A stretch of DNA of 64,000 nt. Origin: Erigeron canadensis. Lineage: Eukaryota > Streptophyta > Magnoliopsida > Asterales > Asteraceae. Below are positions 32,072 to 44,869 of this stretch, piece by piece. How positions within the stretch are numbered: position 1 is the first letter of the stretch; every line of letters starts with the position of its first letter. The stretch spans positions 33,465,548 to 33,529,547 of the forward strand of contig NC_057769.1 of assembly GCF_010389155.1 (NCBI RefSeq). The letters run 5' to 3'. The notes under the pieces are model-generated. The model searched no databases. It was not told the DNA's origin and saw only the letters and a list, made by a program, of their open reading frames with translations. Position numbers and translations under genes: made by a program.

Positions 32072-35000
32072 ACCCTACCATATAAAGCTCTAAAAGGCGC
32101 CATTTGGATGGTGGCATGATAACTATTGTTGTATGAAAATTCCACCAAAGGCAAGTGATCTTCCCAACTCCCACTAAAATCAATGGCACATGCCCTTAAC
32201 ATATCTTCAAGCGTTTGTATTGTTCTTTCGGTTTGCCCATCCGTTTGAGGATGAAACGCCGTGCTCATATTTAGTCGCGTACCCATTGCACGATGAAAGG
32301 CCCTCCATAAATTCGAGTTATACCGGGAATCTCTATCGGAGATGATAGAAACCGGAACTCCATGTTTAGACACCACTTCCTTGATGTACAAACGAGCTAA
32401 GGTGTCAACACCATCGGTTTCACGAATGGCCACGAAATGAGCCGACTTCGTTAACCGATCAACTATCACCCAAATTGTATCGCGACCACTTCTTGTCTTC
32501 GGTAACTTCGTTATGAAGTCCATTGCAATGTGTTCCCATTTCCATTCGGGGGCCTCGGGTTGCACTAATAATCCGGGTGGCTTCTTATGATCGGCTTTCA
32601 CTTGTAAGCAAGTAAGGCACTCACTCACATACCTAGCCACATCTCGCTTCATACCCGGCCACCAATAGAAATCTCTTAAATCAAAATACATCTTATCCGA
32701 CCCGGGGTGGACCGAATAAGGTGATCGATGAGCTTCATGCATGAGAAGAGTTCTTAGATTGCCGAAAATGGGAACCCAGAGCCTTCCAACTAAATAGAGC
32801 CCATTATCACTCTTCCTATCGAATTGTTGCTCCATACCATCCAAATTCTCATTACCAAAGTTTTCTGGTCGAGTGGCTTGTACTTGAGCCGCAATGATTT
32901 GATCGCGAATGTTTGGTCCTACCGTGAGGCTCATAACCCTAGCACGTCTTGGTTTAACTCGTTCCTTCCGGCTCAAGGCATCGGCTACCACATTGGCCTT
33001 ACCCGGATGATAACGGATGTCACAATCATAGTCACTAAGGAGTTCAAGCCAACGTCTTTGTCTCATGTTCAATTCACTTTGATTAAAAATGTGTTGTAGA
33101 CTTTTGTGATCGGTATAAATCACGCACTTGGTGCCATAGAGATAATGCCTCCAACACTTCAAAGCAAATACTACCGCTCCCAATTCTAAGTCGTGTGTCG
33201 GATAGTTCTTCTCGTGCACCTTCAATTGGCGGGAGGCGTATGCAATAACTTTGCCCCTTTGCATAAGGACACAACCCAATCCTTGCCCCGAAGCATCACA
33301 ATATACTACAAAATCTTCAACTCCATCGGGAAGGGTTAGAATGGGTGCTTCACACAACATGTTCTTAAGAGTTTGAAAGGCTTGTTCTTGTCTATTGCCC
33401 CATTCGAATTTCCGTTCTTTTTGAGTCAAGAGTGTAAGAGGTTGTGCAATGCGGGAGAAATTTTCGATAAATCTTCTATAGTAACCCGCCAATCCAAGGA
33501 ATTGACGGATTTCGGAAGGTGTTTCGGGTCTCCTCCAATTCTTAACCGCTTCGATCTTACTTGGGTCAACGTGAATACCGTCTTTGCTTACCATGTGACC
33601 AAGGAAGTGAACCTTCTCCAACCAAAACTCACACTTGGAGAATTTAGCATACAATTTCTCCTTTCTTAACAACTCGAGTACTTCTCGCAAGTGTTCGGCA
33701 TGTTCTTCCTTCGTTTTAGAATAAACAAGTATGTCGTCAATAAAGACAATGACGGACTTGTCCAAGAAAGGGCGACACACCCGGTTCATCAAATCCATGA
33801 ATACTGCTGGTGCATTGGTCAACCCGAAAGGCATAACGGTGAATTCAAAGTGCCCATACCGAGTTCGGAAAGCCGTTTTATGAATGTCATCATCATGAAC
33901 CCGGAGTTGATGATAACCCGAGCGGAGATCGATTTTGGAAAAGTGCTTGGCACCTTGAAGTCGGTCAAAGAGGTCATCGATTCGAGGGAGAGGATATCGA
34001 TTCTTCACCGTAAGCTTATTCAACTCCCGATAGTCTATACACATTCTAAACGACCCGTCTTTCTTCTTGACAAAGAGAATGGGAGCACCCCAAGGAGATT
34101 GACTAGGACGGATGAAACCTTTCTCTTGAAGTTCCTTAAGTTGAGCTTCGAGTTCTTGCATTTCAGTGAGGGCAAGTCTATAAGGAGCTTTTGCCACGGG
34201 TGCGGCTCCCGGAATAAGATTGATACGAAAGTCAAGTTCACGAGATGGGGGTAATCCCGGTAATTCTTCCGGAAAAACATCAGAGAATTCACAAACAATA
34301 GGAACAGTCTTCAATTCTACCTTTGAGATGGTAGCACTAAAGACTTTAGAATTTAGAGAATCGGAAGTTTCACCTTGAACTCTAAGAATTTTACCGCTAG
34401 ACAACGGTATTTTAACAACCCTCTCCCCACAATCAATAGTTGCATTTACCGCCGTTAACCAATCCATTCCCACAATAACGTCAAAGCTACCGATTTCAAA
34501 AGGCATAAGGTCGATGTAGAATTCGATGTCGTTTAGAGTCAAAATACAATCACGAAGTATTTGACTAAGTTTTGCTAAGGTGCCATTTACCGTTTCTATA
34601 TCGAGTACATAGTTTAGGGCACACGGATGCACATCAATCAAAGGAATAAAGCGAGAGGACACAAAACTATAATCGGCTCCAGAATCAAATAAAACCGTTG
34701 CATAATGACCATTAAGAAGAAAGGTACCTGCAACAACATTGGGATCATTACGGGCCTCATTTGCATTGACCGCAAAGGCTCGGCCACGGGGTTGCACTTG
34801 GTGACCTTGTTGTCCCCGGTTTTGGTTAGGCCCGGCAATTTGTAGTTGATTGGGGTGAACGGCCACTTGAACTTGTTGTCCCACCCATTGAGGACAATTG
34901 TTACGGTAATGATTTGGGCTACCGCACACATAACATTCGCCTCTTCTTTGATTGCCTTGAGGAGGAAGAGCTTGAATAGGAGCTACATTGAGCGGACCCG

Positions 35001-36210
35001 TACCCCCCCTTGGTGCCCTACATTCTTTCGCCATATGCCCCAAACGGTTACAATTAAAGCATGCCCCACATTGAACATTGGCGGGGTGGTGTCTATTGCA
35101 TCTTCCACAATGTGGGTGGGGCCCCACATAAGGCTTCTTCACCGGCTCCACCGCCGCCATCACCCTACCCCGATTAGCATTCTTGGAGTCAAACCTCCCC
35201 ATCTTCCTTGGACCACTTGTTTCCCCAACCTCCTTTCTTTTTGATGATGACGATGATTTACTCAAAACTCCACTTCTTAACAAGTCTTCGGTAACACTAC
35301 CGGCACGGTTAATAGCCTCGACCATGGAAGTAGGCATGACCGGATTGATGAGAGAACGAACTTGTGGAGTCAAACCCAAAACAAACTTCTCAATGGCCCG
35401 AGACTCGGTGCTCACTAGGTGAGGAACAAGGGTAGACAACTCTTGGAATCGTCTAACATAGCCCTTGTAGTCGGCCCCGTCCATTTTGAGATGGACAAAC
35501 TCGATGGTCAAGTTTTGGAGCTCATAAGGTGGGCAAAATTTCTCTTTCACTTTGTTCTTGAAGTCGGCCCATTCCAAATTGTGGGCCCGACCCAAGGCCT
35601 TCTCTTGGTTCCACCAACTTAAAGCATCCTCCTTGAACATACCGGAGGCATAATAAATTCGGTCATCATAAGTACAATGACTCCTTTCAATCACCGCTTC
35701 AATCCTCTCAAACCATTTTATACATTCCACGGGCCCACCCAACCCATCAAACTCCGGTGCCCCACAATTCTTGAAATCTTTGAATTGACAACCTTGGCGG
35801 TACACTCCGTGTTGGTTATACCTAGCCCTATAGTTATCCGCTCTTTCGAGTTCTTCTTCTTCTTCTTCTTCTACTACAACATGAGGTTGAGCACCCTCAT
35901 CATTCACATTTTCCGGGTTTCCAACATTTTGATGCTCATTAGGTTGTACCCCATTGTTCCCATCAAGAGTTGCTTGGACTTGGGCAACAATAGTCGGCAT
36001 GATATTGGAGACCGTTTGAGCAATCACATCCGCCAAGTTAGGCCTGGGAGCCTCACCAAGACCCCTACCTCGGCCCCTACCTCGTCCTCCACCACGACCT
36101 CTACCACCCCGGCCCCTACCTCTACCTCCTTGCACTTCCGGTTGAGCTTCCGGTTGAGGTTCTTCCGAGTTAGCCCTATAGTTAGTTCCAGCTCTTCTTG
36201 GTCTTACCAT
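32056..36210 (-). CDS. Gypsy Gag-Pol polyprotein
   Basis: A 1,384-residue ORF starts at ATG 36210 ([13 protein letters not shown]). Domains in order: Arg/Gly-rich N-terminus, gag core (~150-270), zinc knuckles ([28 protein letters not shown], ~390-430), protease (DSGADYSFV, ~507), reverse transcriptase ([25 protein letters not shown], ~823), RNase H ([23 protein letters not shown]), and integrase with HHCC finger (~1168; [11 protein letters not shown]) and catalytic core ([19 protein letters not shown]). It is open throughout until the stop near the integrase C-terminus. The coding sequence looks recently active, apart from that one frameshift. Confidence 0.92.
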   Translation of the reverse strand: MVRPRRAGTNYRANSEEPQPEAQPEVQGGRGRGRGGRGRGGGRGRGRGRGLGEAPRPNLADVIAQTVSNIMPTIVAQVQATLDGNNGVQPNEHQNVGNPENVNDEGAQPHVVVEEEEEEELERADNYRARYNQHGVYRQGCQFKDFKNCGAPEFDGLGGPVECIKWFERIEAVIERSHCTYDDRIYYASGMFKEDALSWWNQEKALGRAHNLEWADFKNKVKEKFCPPYELQNLTIEFVHLKMDGADYKGYVRRFQELSTLVPHLVSTESRAIEKFVLGLTPQVRSLINPVMPTSMVEAINRAGSVTEDLLRSGVLSKSSSSSKRKEVGETSGPRKMGRFDSKNANRGRVMAAVEPVKKPYVGPHPHCGRCNRHHPANVQCGACFNCNRLGHMAKECRAPRGGTGPLNVAPIQALPPQGNQRRGECYVCGSPNHYRNNCPQWVGQQVQVAVHPNQLQIAGPNQNRGQQGHQVQPRGRAFAVNANEARNDPNVVAGTFLLNGHYATVLFDSGADYSFVSSRFIPLIDVHPCALNYVLDIETVNGTLAKLSQILRDCILTLNDIEFYIDLMPFEIGSFDVIVGMDWLTAVNATIDCGERVVKIPLSSGKILRVQGETSDSLNSKVFSATISKVELKTVPIVCEFSDVFPEELPGLPPSRELDFRINLIPGAAPVAKAPYRLALTEMQELEAQLKELQEKGFIRPSQSPWGAPILFVKKKDGSFRMCIDYRELNKLTVKNRYPLPRIDDLFDRLQGAKHFSKIDLRSGYHQLRVHDDDIHKTAFRTRYGHFEFTVMPFGLTNAPAVFMDLMNRVCRPFLDKSVIVFIDDILVYSKTKEEHAEHLREVLELLRKEKLYAKFSKCEFWLEKVHFLGHMVSKDGIHVDPSKIEAVKNWRRPETPSEIRQFLGLAGYYRRFIENFSRIAQPLTLLTQKERKFEWGNRQEQAFQTLKNMLCEAPILTLPDGVEDFVVYCDASGQGLGCVLMQRGKVIAYASRQLKVHEKNYPTHDLELGAVVFALKCWRHYLYGTKCVIYTDHKSLQHIFNQSELNMRQRRWLELLSDYDCDIRYHPGKANVVADALSRKERVKPRRARVMSLTVGPNIRDQIIAAQVQATRPENFGNENLDGMEQQFDRKSDNGLYLVGRLWVPIFGNLRTLLMHEAHRSPYSVHPGSDKMYFDLRDFYWWPGMKRDVARYVSECLTCLQVKADHKKPPGLLVQPEAPEWKWEHIAMDFITKLPKTRSGRDTIWVIVDRLTKSAHFVAIRETDGVDTLARLYIKEVVSKHGVPVSIISDRDSRYNSNLWRAFHRAMGTRLNMSTAFHPQTDGQTERTIQTLEDMLRACAIDFSGSWEDHLPLVEFSYNNSYHATIQMAPFRALYGRVCRSP

Positions 36211-36932
36211 TTCTATAAAACAAGCAAGGCGTTGACCCGAAAGTTAGTCTCAATACTCACATGTTAGTCACACAAGTTGTCAATGCCCTCAAGTCGACAT
36301 AACATACACATTTCATACCATTAAGCTAAGGCAAAAGCGATAGATTTCTAGGGAGAAATTATTACTTACCATACTGAGCTCACTACAATCATTTATCATA
36401 CAATCCTATAATCTAGCACGGATGGTTCAAAGTATAATCCGAATCCAATATGCTTTCTAGTTACTGATCGAGTTTGTGTACAGGGTGTACCGGCGGCTAA
36501 CCCTCCACTCAATCAACTTCCCAAAAAGCATATCGATTCCTTATTATGCTTTAAACCAAGCGTGCGCAACCCGTGATGTCATTAAATTGCTATAACATCG
36601 GGTGACCATAAAATAGTTGATCACGCTCTTTTAGGGTTGCCACAATGTTACATCAAGTTAACGCCATAACTTCACCTCGCCCTAAATCAACAACTATTAT
36701 CAAACAACAATCCATCTCAATCACAATCAAACTCAAACCAAAACCATATCGTACTCAATTCATCACATAATTGGTCTCAACTACGAACTCCCAATGTACA
36801 CTTTCTAGGGTTCACAAAAATCAAGTTGCACACAAAATTCCTAGCCATGCATGCTATATGAAGAGTTTTAACTTAAGCCGTAGTCTAGGTCAAACCACCT
36901 AATTCTCTACGACCTGGCATGGGCCACCATTC

Positions 36933-39371
36933 TGTAACACCCTGAGCTAGGGCTCGAAATATTACGGAAATCATATAGCACAAGGAGGGATTATCGTAGG
37001 CAACTAAATGACATTAATGAATTCGGTGAATCCACAACAAGTCAAATATTCAAACAATGCACAAGGAGCAAATGACCATCAAAGTTTACAAAAGAGAATT
37101 CTAGAGATGGCTATCGATCCTAAGCATTAATCCAAAAGTGGGCGTATGAATCCTTGATCCATAAAGTCCATGCCCGAAACCAAAAGCTACACCAGATCAT
37201 GCATCACATCCTTGAACCACCTGATTACCTGAAAAGTGTTCTACAAGTCAACACGAGGTTGGTGAGTTCGTAGTGGTGGCCCCATGATGAACCACCGACC
37301 ATAACCACATATCATAAAATCAAGAACAATTATCACATACAAGTAGTCTTACACGTCATCCAACCAATGCATCACTATATAACAAACGTATAAGAACAAT
37401 CAATGCAATGTCAATGCCATGATGTGAATGATATGCATGCCAAACCAAAATACATATAATATGTAGGGCCATTATGCCATCTATGCAACGATACTCACAG
37501 GTCATCACCATGACCATTGTGGCATCTCAAAAACGTCGGCGAATATACGTCTATAACCCGGATGACCAACACCAGTGTATACGTCTATACCTGGATAAAC
37601 ACATTTGTCTCAACAGACAACCAAATCATCTCAAAGCAACCAACACAATGCAAGCCCAACAATCCATCAATCCAACATCCAATAACCAACAATATGATCA
37701 AACTATACATACATACACTTGAGAGGGCTTGCTTTCAAAGAGTCCTCGATGTTTGTATACAGGGTGTACCAGCGGCTAACCCTCCACATCTCAAACCTTT
37801 TGAACGCGAAGTCGACTTCCATGTATGTACATCTAATCTAAATATAACCTTTCTCAATACCAACATACACAAAACATTTCAATGATTCATCCATCAATCA
37901 TCATTCAATCAACAAATAATTAATTCAAACAAATAAACACACAATGTACACTTTTCAGCCCGAATCTCAATAGAGTAGGGAGATACGAACTCACCTTGAT
38001 TGGCAAAAGAGGCTAATATCGAATTAAGATGAGATTATAGGTGATTATAGTGCTCCACGCGTCCACAACCTAGTAATGTTTACAAGACATGCATTATTCA
38101 CCAAAGACGATTCTCTAACTAGGTTTTAGCTTTAGTTTATGGCTTTGAAAGACTTTCGGGACCCAACATGGTCGTTAGGGAGGTCATGTAATAGTTTGTA
38201 ACCAAAATGAAGTCGCCCCAAGGTCGCCTCATTCTCAAACATAAGTTATATGTTTATTTAGTTTATGTTAATGTCTTGAATTAGGTTCCAAAGAGGACAC
38301 CTAACTTTAAACGACTCGTTTGTCATGTGTAGGGCACCAATAAGGTCATAAGAGTACATTCCGGAAAGGTCGGGACGATCCTAGGATGTTAGAACTAAAG
38401 CTAGGAAAAAGTTAAGTGATTTAAGCCCCCAACTGCGCCGCAACTTATCGCTGCGCCGCAGCTGAAAAACAGACTCGTGAAGCTGCGCAGCAGCTTAACT
38501 AGCTGCGCAGCAGCTGAAAAACAGAATTGTGAAGCTGCGCAGCAGCTTAACTAGCTGCGCAGCAGCTCACCCAGTTCAGCATCAGCAACCCATTTCGACC
38601 TAAACACACCAAAACTAACCCATAACTCATTTTTGACACCCAAAATCGATTTGTGAAGCATCAAAACTCAATATGAAGCATAATTAAGCATGTTTACACA
38701 TGAATAACCCAAACCCACTTCAAAATCTTTCTTCAAAACACCAAACTCAAGTTCAAATTCGGTTTAACCCATTACTAACCCTAGACAAACCCTAATTCGA
38801 CTTTTGACCCGATTTGTGACCCGAAAATGTTTTGGCACAACTATAGGTACATTTACTAACATGAAGTGAAGGTCATAGAGTAGAATTTACTTACCAAAAG
38901 CTTCACAAATCCTCAAACCCGAATTTTGATTCAAATGAGGTCATTTCTTACACTTTGGAACCCAAGTTTTTGATATGAAGTTAAAATGGTGATAAGATTT
39001 ATTATTCTTGCATTAACTAAGCTTGAATTTCCATGAACTATGAATTAAATTAGAGAGAGAGAGTGAAAGGAGAGTGTGTTCTTGGGAGTAAAGAAGAGAG
39101 AGATAAGAAGAATAAGGGAAGGAAAGGATAAGGTGGGTGGGGGTTGGGTTGACTAAGGTGGGTCATGGGTCAAGACTTTGATCCATGGGTTGACCCGTCA
39201 ACATAACTAATTAGTTCAAAACCCACGACATTACATCTAGCACACCGTCAACCGGCTCATTGAGTATACAATTAGTCATTTAACCACAAGATGGATTTAA
39301 AGATATCATTAACTACTATAATTCATAACATGATACTTAAAGTCAACGGGTCAAAATTCATGGATGTTACA
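36933..39371 (-). repeat. 5' LTR of the Tekay-like element
   Basis: 2,439 bp and near-identical to 28999-31435. The interior sequence next to it (minus strand ATGGTGGCCCATGCC) does not resemble a primer-binding site that I recognise. Confidence 0.9.
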
Positions 39372-39376
39372 GTATT

Positions 39377-39946
39377 AATCTCATGCCTTCATCGATTTAT
39401 TCTAAGTTGAATTTAGGAGAACCAAAACCAATTAAAATGAAAATCCATTTGGCCGATAAATCTGAAATTAAACCTATGGGGATCTTAAAAGATGTGTTAG
39501 TCAAGGTGGGTGGTTTGGTTTTTCCTGTAGATTTTGTCATTATTGATGTAGATGAAGCATTAGATGTGCCCCTTATCCTAGGAAGACCATTTCTTGCTAC
39601 AGCTGATGCTAACATTGAGGTTGGTCGTGGTAAGCTTACATTGAGAGCAGGGAATGAGTCAGTGACATTCTCGAACACATATTCCGTTTCTTTACCTAAT
39701 GTTGTTAACTCTGTTGAAACGGAATGTGTTAGCTCTATAGATTTACATATTGATGAATGGCTAGATAAGGAGCCTGAGAAAAAGAAGGTTGAGTTGAAGA
39801 CAACAGCAGTGTCAGTTTCCAACCCAGCGGATGGCCCGTGTGCTAAGATTCGTAAACTTTACAGTCGTTTGAAATCTGTTGTTTCTCATGGTAATGCTTC
39901 GTGTGGTTCGTTCTGCGTATCGCAGGAGGGATACACCATCATCTAG
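39377..39946 (+). pseudogene. Athila-like protease, 3' part
   Basis: After the GTATT target duplication the protease resumes with NLMPSSIYSKLNLGEPKPIK, then LADKSEIKPMGILKDVLVKV, DFVIIDVDEALDVPLILGRP and FLATADANIEV. This is the second half of the retropepsin fold and its flap. It ends at TAG 39944-39946 with no reverse transcriptase following. Confidence 0.8.
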
Positions 39947-40537
39947 CATACATTGTCTTAACCGAAGATATTCCAAATTTGAACACCTCAATGAAAATCC
40001 CTTTCACCAAGATGGAAAAACTCACTCAGACCCATTATAGGTGGAAATTAAATAAATGTATCTAACCATCCTCAAATATGCCTAAGGTAGTACCCGAACT
40101 TAAAACCTCTTGGAGGAACAGTTGCCGCTAAACCATTTTTTAAAAATATATATACAGTTAACTACAAACATCTATTAATTCTATACATTTATTAATCAAC
40201 ATGCATTTAGACCCGATTATGCTAGTATAAAAAGTTTTTGGGTTCTTATATATTTAGGATTTTGCTAACCGTACACCTTGTACAAATATTTACAGAACAG
40301 ATAATATATACCAAACATCATACATGTGGGGTTGTTTGTGTAAGTCACATACGTAAGATATGATTATCAAATAAAGTTACTGCACATCGGAGAAGGATTC
40401 TGAGTTCTCCATTGAAATCTTTTTGACTGACTACGATGAGTTTCTCGTAACAACTATATATATGCAAGTCGGAAACGTTAGAAGTTTTCCTGGAAACTTT
40501 GTCACCAAGTTTCATTATATACTAGTATATAATATAA
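39947..40537. other. Unassigned intergenic sequence
   Basis: This may hold the degraded 3' end of the Athila-like element, but no LTR or polypurine tract is recognisable. No gene is seen. Confidence 0.4.
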
Positions 40538-40922
40538 CTAGTACCAATACCCGTGCGTGATGCACGGATTGACTTAGAGTTATGAAAAAATAAAGATGGC
40601 TTAAATCAAAGTTATATGTTCCAATGATTCAATAAAGTGATACATATATATAGGCATTGTTTTGTAGATGTTAGGAAACTATAATACATTACATCATACG
40701 ACAACGACTTATAAAAATAATCGTATAGAAGTTGTACGATCGTTAGGAAACTAATAAATAAATATCCTAGTTTAAATACGGTTAGATGTACGTGAATAAA
40801 ATAAGGAATTTATTATATAGGTTTTTTTAAAAAGAATATGATTTAAAGGACACTTGTCGCTTTAATATAACGACATGTGTCGATCAAAGAAGGTTGCAAT
40901 TCTGTTTTAGTATATTGGTGGA
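40538..40922 (-). mobile_element. Non-autonomous Helitron H5
   Basis: The minus strand starts TCCACCAATATACTAAAACA at 40922 and ends CCGTGCATCACGCACGG...TACTAG at 40538. The host flanks are A (40537) and T (40923). It is the same family as H3 at 8777-9342. 385 bp, no ORF. Confidence 0.8.
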
Positions 40923-40941
40923 TATAATATAAATAAAATAA

Positions 40942-42393
40942 GAGTTAATGATATAAATCGTCCCTGTGGTTTATCTAAATAGTCACCTTTCGTCTTTTAA
41001 AATCAAAAACCTCAAGGAAAGTCCTTTATAGGAGGATAAGGTTCACGTTTGGTCCTTTGACTATTTGACCGTCACCTTCTCTCCGTTAAACCCCTCACGT
41101 GCCTCCCACGTAAGGGGTATTCTAGTCATTTCTACTCTAAAGAACGATACGTGACTATTTAGGTAAACCACAAGGATGATTTATGTCATTAACTCTTTAC
41201 AAAAACCAAAAGATGTAATTAATTCTTTTAATAATAACAACAACAAAAAATCATCCTCTTCTTTTCTAGGATCCCTTTAAACCTTTATAACCACATCTTC
41301 TTATGCATCTATCTCTTTCTAAGTATAAATCTATACATATATCTTTAAATTTTCCATATATCTCATTCTGTTACCCTCTCTCTCTCTATCATTCTCTTTC
41401 TCTCTAAGTTACAGTTTGTACCTTTTTTTGAATATGTTTTTGGAGTTTCCGGCAACCTCACCGAAAAACCACACGTCAGACATCAACATCAACAACACCT
41501 ACTTCACACCTCCATCAGAAAACCCCCTGCCATATAAGACCCACACTACCGCCACCGCTAATCACCACACCACCAAAAACCGTTGGCACCTCACAATTCA
41601 CCCCCTCCCACTATACCCTCCACACCACATCTGGTAGCCGCAAACGGAGACCCACATGTTGTTGTGCTCGCATATCCGTCGGGCACCACACCGCCAGCCT
41701 ATATCTAAATCTATAAAATCTGTAGTCACCATTTATATCTGGATCCGTATATATCTAATCCGACCACCGCACCCAACCTTCGATCGATTTTTATATACAG
41801 ATCTATACCTATATCTATAAAATCTGATCACCATAACGACGGCCCCCCATCTCCGTAGTCACCATTTAGATATATATAGTAGATGGCCCGAAAGATTCGA
41901 CGGTCTGATGGCCTGAAAAAGCCCAGCGGTGGTTGGTAGGAAAGTGGTGTCCCCATCTTCATTCATTCTTTTTTTATTGTGTTTTCTGCCTTTGATGAAT
42001 GAAATTGGATAGATTGATCTTCAAATAAAGATATATGTATTATTGTGTTTATGTATGTGTATAAATGTATTTAATTTTAGAATATCTAGGCTTTAAGTAA
42101 CTGAAACAAAAAGATGAAAAAATATCAGGTTTTTGTAAAGAGTTAATGACATAAATCGTCCATGTGGTTTACCTAAATAGTCACATATCGTCCTTTAGAG
42201 TGGAAATGACTAGAATACCCCTCACGTGGGAGGCACGTGAGGGGTTTAACGAAGAAATAGTGACGGTCAAATAGTCAAAGGACCAAACGTGAACCGTATC
42301 CTCCTATAAAGGACTATCCTTGAGGTTTTTGATTTTAAAAGATGAAAGGTGACTATTTAGGTAAACCACATGGACGATTTATGTCATTAACTC
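40942..42393. mobile_element. Mutator-like element with long TIRs (Pack-MULE candidate)
   Basis: Terminal inverted repeats of 266 bp each (40942-41207 and 42128-42393) are flanked by a perfect 9-bp target duplication ATAAAATAA (40933-40941 and 42394-42402). The repeats start GAGTTAATGA, and each contains an inner palindrome ending CATTAACTC. The 920-bp interior has no transposase. It begins with a CT-rich leader like a plant 5'UTR (~41380-41410) followed by a short ORF, and carries a duplicated TATATCT..CTATAAAATCTG..CACCAT motif (~41701 and ~41811). This fits a captured gene fragment. Confidence 0.85.
41434..41637 (+). CDS. Short ORF inside the Mutator-like element
   Basis: It starts at an ATG after the CT-rich leader and reads MFLEFPATSPKNHTSDININ, then a Thr/His/Pro-rich stretch, stopping at TAG 41637. 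It may be the start of a captured first exon. No domain is recognised, and coding status is uncertain. Confidence 0.3.
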   Translation: MFLEFPATSPKNHTSDININNTYFTPPSENPLPYKTHTTATANHHTTKNRWHLTIHPLPLYPPHHIW

Positions 42394-42900
42394 ATAAAAT
42401 AATAATAATAACAAGGTAAAAAAGACAAAAGATGATACATTATTTGTTAAAAAAAAAAAGTGATCATACAGTAACTTTGTGTACCTAGCTACAGTAACTT
42501 AAAATAACCAGCTACAGTAAAAAGTTTTCTTCACAAAAATTTACATACAAATTTACATACTTTTATTCATTACTCTTTCTAACAAATGATGGTTGACTTT
42601 AGTTCTCTATAATTTTAAAAGTTTTGTTAAACGAAGCTCTAAGTGCTTTCGTTTAGGTGAATTAAATAGTTATACACTTATCATAAAATTCAAGGGTGAA
42701 CTTTTAATATGGAAATGTACAATCTTTTTATGCACGTTAAATGAAGCTTTAAAGGCTTCATTTAGCATTTTCCTAATTTTAATAATCTAAAAACCATCTA
42801 ACTCCAAAAACCGAATACCATACCAAACTTATGGTTTAATATCTCAGTTTTTTCCAGTACTAAAACCGACTAAGACCGAAAAGAATAAAAAGTTAAACAA
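42394..42900. other. AT-rich spacer
   Basis: No gene is seen. Two short degenerate inverted GAAGC-containing repeats occur at ~42635 and ~42745. Confidence 0.4.
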
Positions 42901-43509
42901 CAAATATGATATAGGTAACACTCTTGATGCCTAGTCAAAATTCGAGAATGCGGAAGGTATTATACTAGATGAGCTAGGATGGGCCTAAAATGTTATTTCA
43001 CATTCCATGTTGTATTAGGGCCCAGATTCCCCATACTAAACAAAACAGTATCCTAGAAGCAATTTCTAGAGACACAGGTCAAGTGTGGACTCCTTATCTC
43101 ATGGAAAACGCCGGAGATACTTTTCTACCATTTAGGTAGAATCTAAAAGTAGTCTCTACCTTGATAGAAGTAAGATCTGTCTACATCATAACATCCTCCA
43201 TACACTGTAAGATCTGTCTACATCATAATATCCTCCATACACCGTCGAGGTATTAGGGGTTTAAAACCCACAAAAAACGACAGTGAACAGTTTGTTTCTT
43301 TCTTTATTTTTATCTTAATTATAACACAAACAAAACACACCCAATATATTATTTTTTTATAAAATAAATAAATTTCTACCAAATTAAAAACAATTAAATT
43401 AACCCCTATGCTAACCAACTTATCTTATTTTAGACCTCTATCAAGTATGAACTACACCATTTTTTTTTTATCTAACTTTGTTAACAAATAACCATATATG
43501 CTCAAATCA

Positions 43510-43744
43510 CCATGGAAATGCTACTTTGTACCCTTGGTGGGCCCGATTATCGCCTTAGTCTAGCTGGTGGTTCGGGAACTGAAAATTGTTTCTTTGGGGC
43601 CAAAAACCTGTTCCATGGTGACGACCACCATTCTCAACCGGTCCTAATAAGTCTCTGCCCTCTTGATTTGGCCTTGGCAGATTTTGTTTGTGCCATGTAA
43701 CTAAGAATTGAAAGAGAACTATCTATGCTCTCGTCATTCCTCAC
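43510..43744 (-). pseudogene. IQD (IQ67-domain) protein 3' fragment, copy a
   Basis: IQD proteins are calmodulin-binding scaffolds. The minus strand from 43744 reads NDESIDSSLSILSYMAQTKS, AKAKSRGQ, then a frameshift and stop, then APKKQFSVPEPPARLRR. This is the C-terminal DUF4005 region (usual form: P-x-Y-M-x-x-T-x-S-A-K-A-K-x-R-x-Q). Frameshifts and a stop make it a pseudogene. It is homologous to 52852-53800 and 61994-62300. Confidence 0.7.
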
Positions 43745-44208
43745 CTGTAAAGACTTTGGAGAATTAACAAACAACCAATTAATCAATTACTATTGACTTG
43801 ATCAATGGCTGGATTAACGAAATGACTTGAAAAACAATGGTGAAAATACACAAAATACCCATGAAGTCAAATAATTGAAGGATTGCGTTTTACACATTTG
43901 TTACACATCCTTGACAACTCAATTGAGAAAGATCTGAAGGTTATATGGCGTGTATTACAGTTTTCCAACGTTGACATATATCATCCTTTAAACTTTGTCT
44001 TAGTGCACTTTAAGCCTTGTACCTATAAACTTACACCTGTAGATTGCAACACATGAAGTTATTCAACACTGCCACATTATAGCTTCAATTATTTCACTTT
44101 CTTGATGTCAGGGCAAAAATATAAAGAAAAAAGAGTGAACATAATGGTGATTAAATTAAAAAAAACCACTTAATATGCATTTATCTACTATTTAAAAATA
44201 AAAGGAAG

Positions 44209-44350
44209 ATTTTCATATATGTCCCATTTTAAAGACATAATTATATATATGTCTAAAGCATGCTTTAAAAGTATTGTATCTATGCATTAAAAACTTGCAC
44301 CCTAAGGCATATATGTAATTATGTCTTTAAAATGGGATATATGGAATTTT
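44209..44350. repeat. MITE-like inverted repeat
   Basis: Arms of ~40 bp (CATATATGTCCCATTTTAAA and its complement TTTAAAATGGGATATATG) surround a ~55-bp loop. A target duplication is not clear. It lies next to the tail exon of block B and is absent from block A. Confidence 0.5.
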
Positions 44351-44434
44351 CCGAATTCTCTAAATAACCACATTAAAATTTATAAATCACAATTACCGTT
44401 TTATAGAACCATGCTTTTTCTTTGTGAAGCGATT

Positions 44435-44497
44435 TCATATTTCGCGGTTCATCAACCACATCACAAAAGAAAGACAACATCCACGATCGTAATCTTC
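44435..44497 (-). pseudogene. Tail micro-exon, block B, acceptor lost
   Basis: The 63-bp open segment encodes EDYDRGCCLSFVMWLMNREI then TGA. It matches the block A tail (same length, Glu start, Cys, Phe-Val-x-Trp, Asn). The bases before it read CACGG instead of CACAG, so the splice acceptor is destroyed. Confidence 0.6.
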
Positions 44498-44869
44498 CCG
44501 TGTAGAATCAAACAGTTACAGATAATTATACTCCGTCCAAAATGTTGATACTTGCCTATATATTGTTCTACTTTGATATAGCCCGTAATGAATAAGAACC
44601 TATAACAACAACAAAAACAAAAATAGACCTCCAAATATTGGATCAGCTTATTTTAAAAATAGTTTTATGGTTATACGTAAAAAACTTTAACAAATTTCAA
44701 TGTTTTCTTTAGTTTGAAAACTTTTTATTCACATTCTAATTAATTAAAGCATGAAAGTGATGATGTTTGTCATCATATCAACAATGTTTTTTTTTAAGTA
44801 TGTACGTATCTTTTGATCGATCAAAGAAAAATCATGTTTAATTTAATTAGTCCAACTATGATAACTTAC

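Larger units (their letters stand above)
28999..39371 (-). mobile_element. Young chromodomain Ty3/gypsy element (Tekay-like)
   Basis: This is a full-length 10,373-bp element on the minus strand with ~2.44-kb LTRs that are almost identical. A 5-bp target duplication GTATT lies at 28994-28998 and 39372-39376. Gag, zinc knuckles, protease, reverse transcriptase, RNase H, integrase and chromodomain are all recognisable. The long LTRs plus chromodomain suggest the Tekay/Del branch. It is inserted in the protease reading frame of the Athila-like element. One frameshift near 32060 separates the integrase C-terminus. Confidence 0.92.
25015..39946 (+). mobile_element. Athila-like Ty3/gypsy element, defective and split
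   Basis: The element has a 1,548-bp 5' LTR, a tRNA-Asp primer-binding site and a gag-protease region with several in-frame stops. The 28999-39371 chromodomain element is inserted into its protease. Coding resumes at 39377 and ends at 39946. No reverse transcriptase, integrase or 3' LTR was found in the window, so the 3' part is deleted or never existed. The true right end is unknown. Its 5' end abuts TyrRS copy B. Confidence 0.75.

Noticed and set aside
35677..36267. 196-codon plus-strand ORF
   Set aside because: It is a shadow of the Gag region on the opposite strand, with Ser/Thr-rich artefact composition.
40942..42393. Two independent MITEs in inverted orientation
   Set aside because: The 9-bp target duplication flanks the whole unit, and both arms match for exactly 266 bp including 12 bp beyond the inner palindrome.
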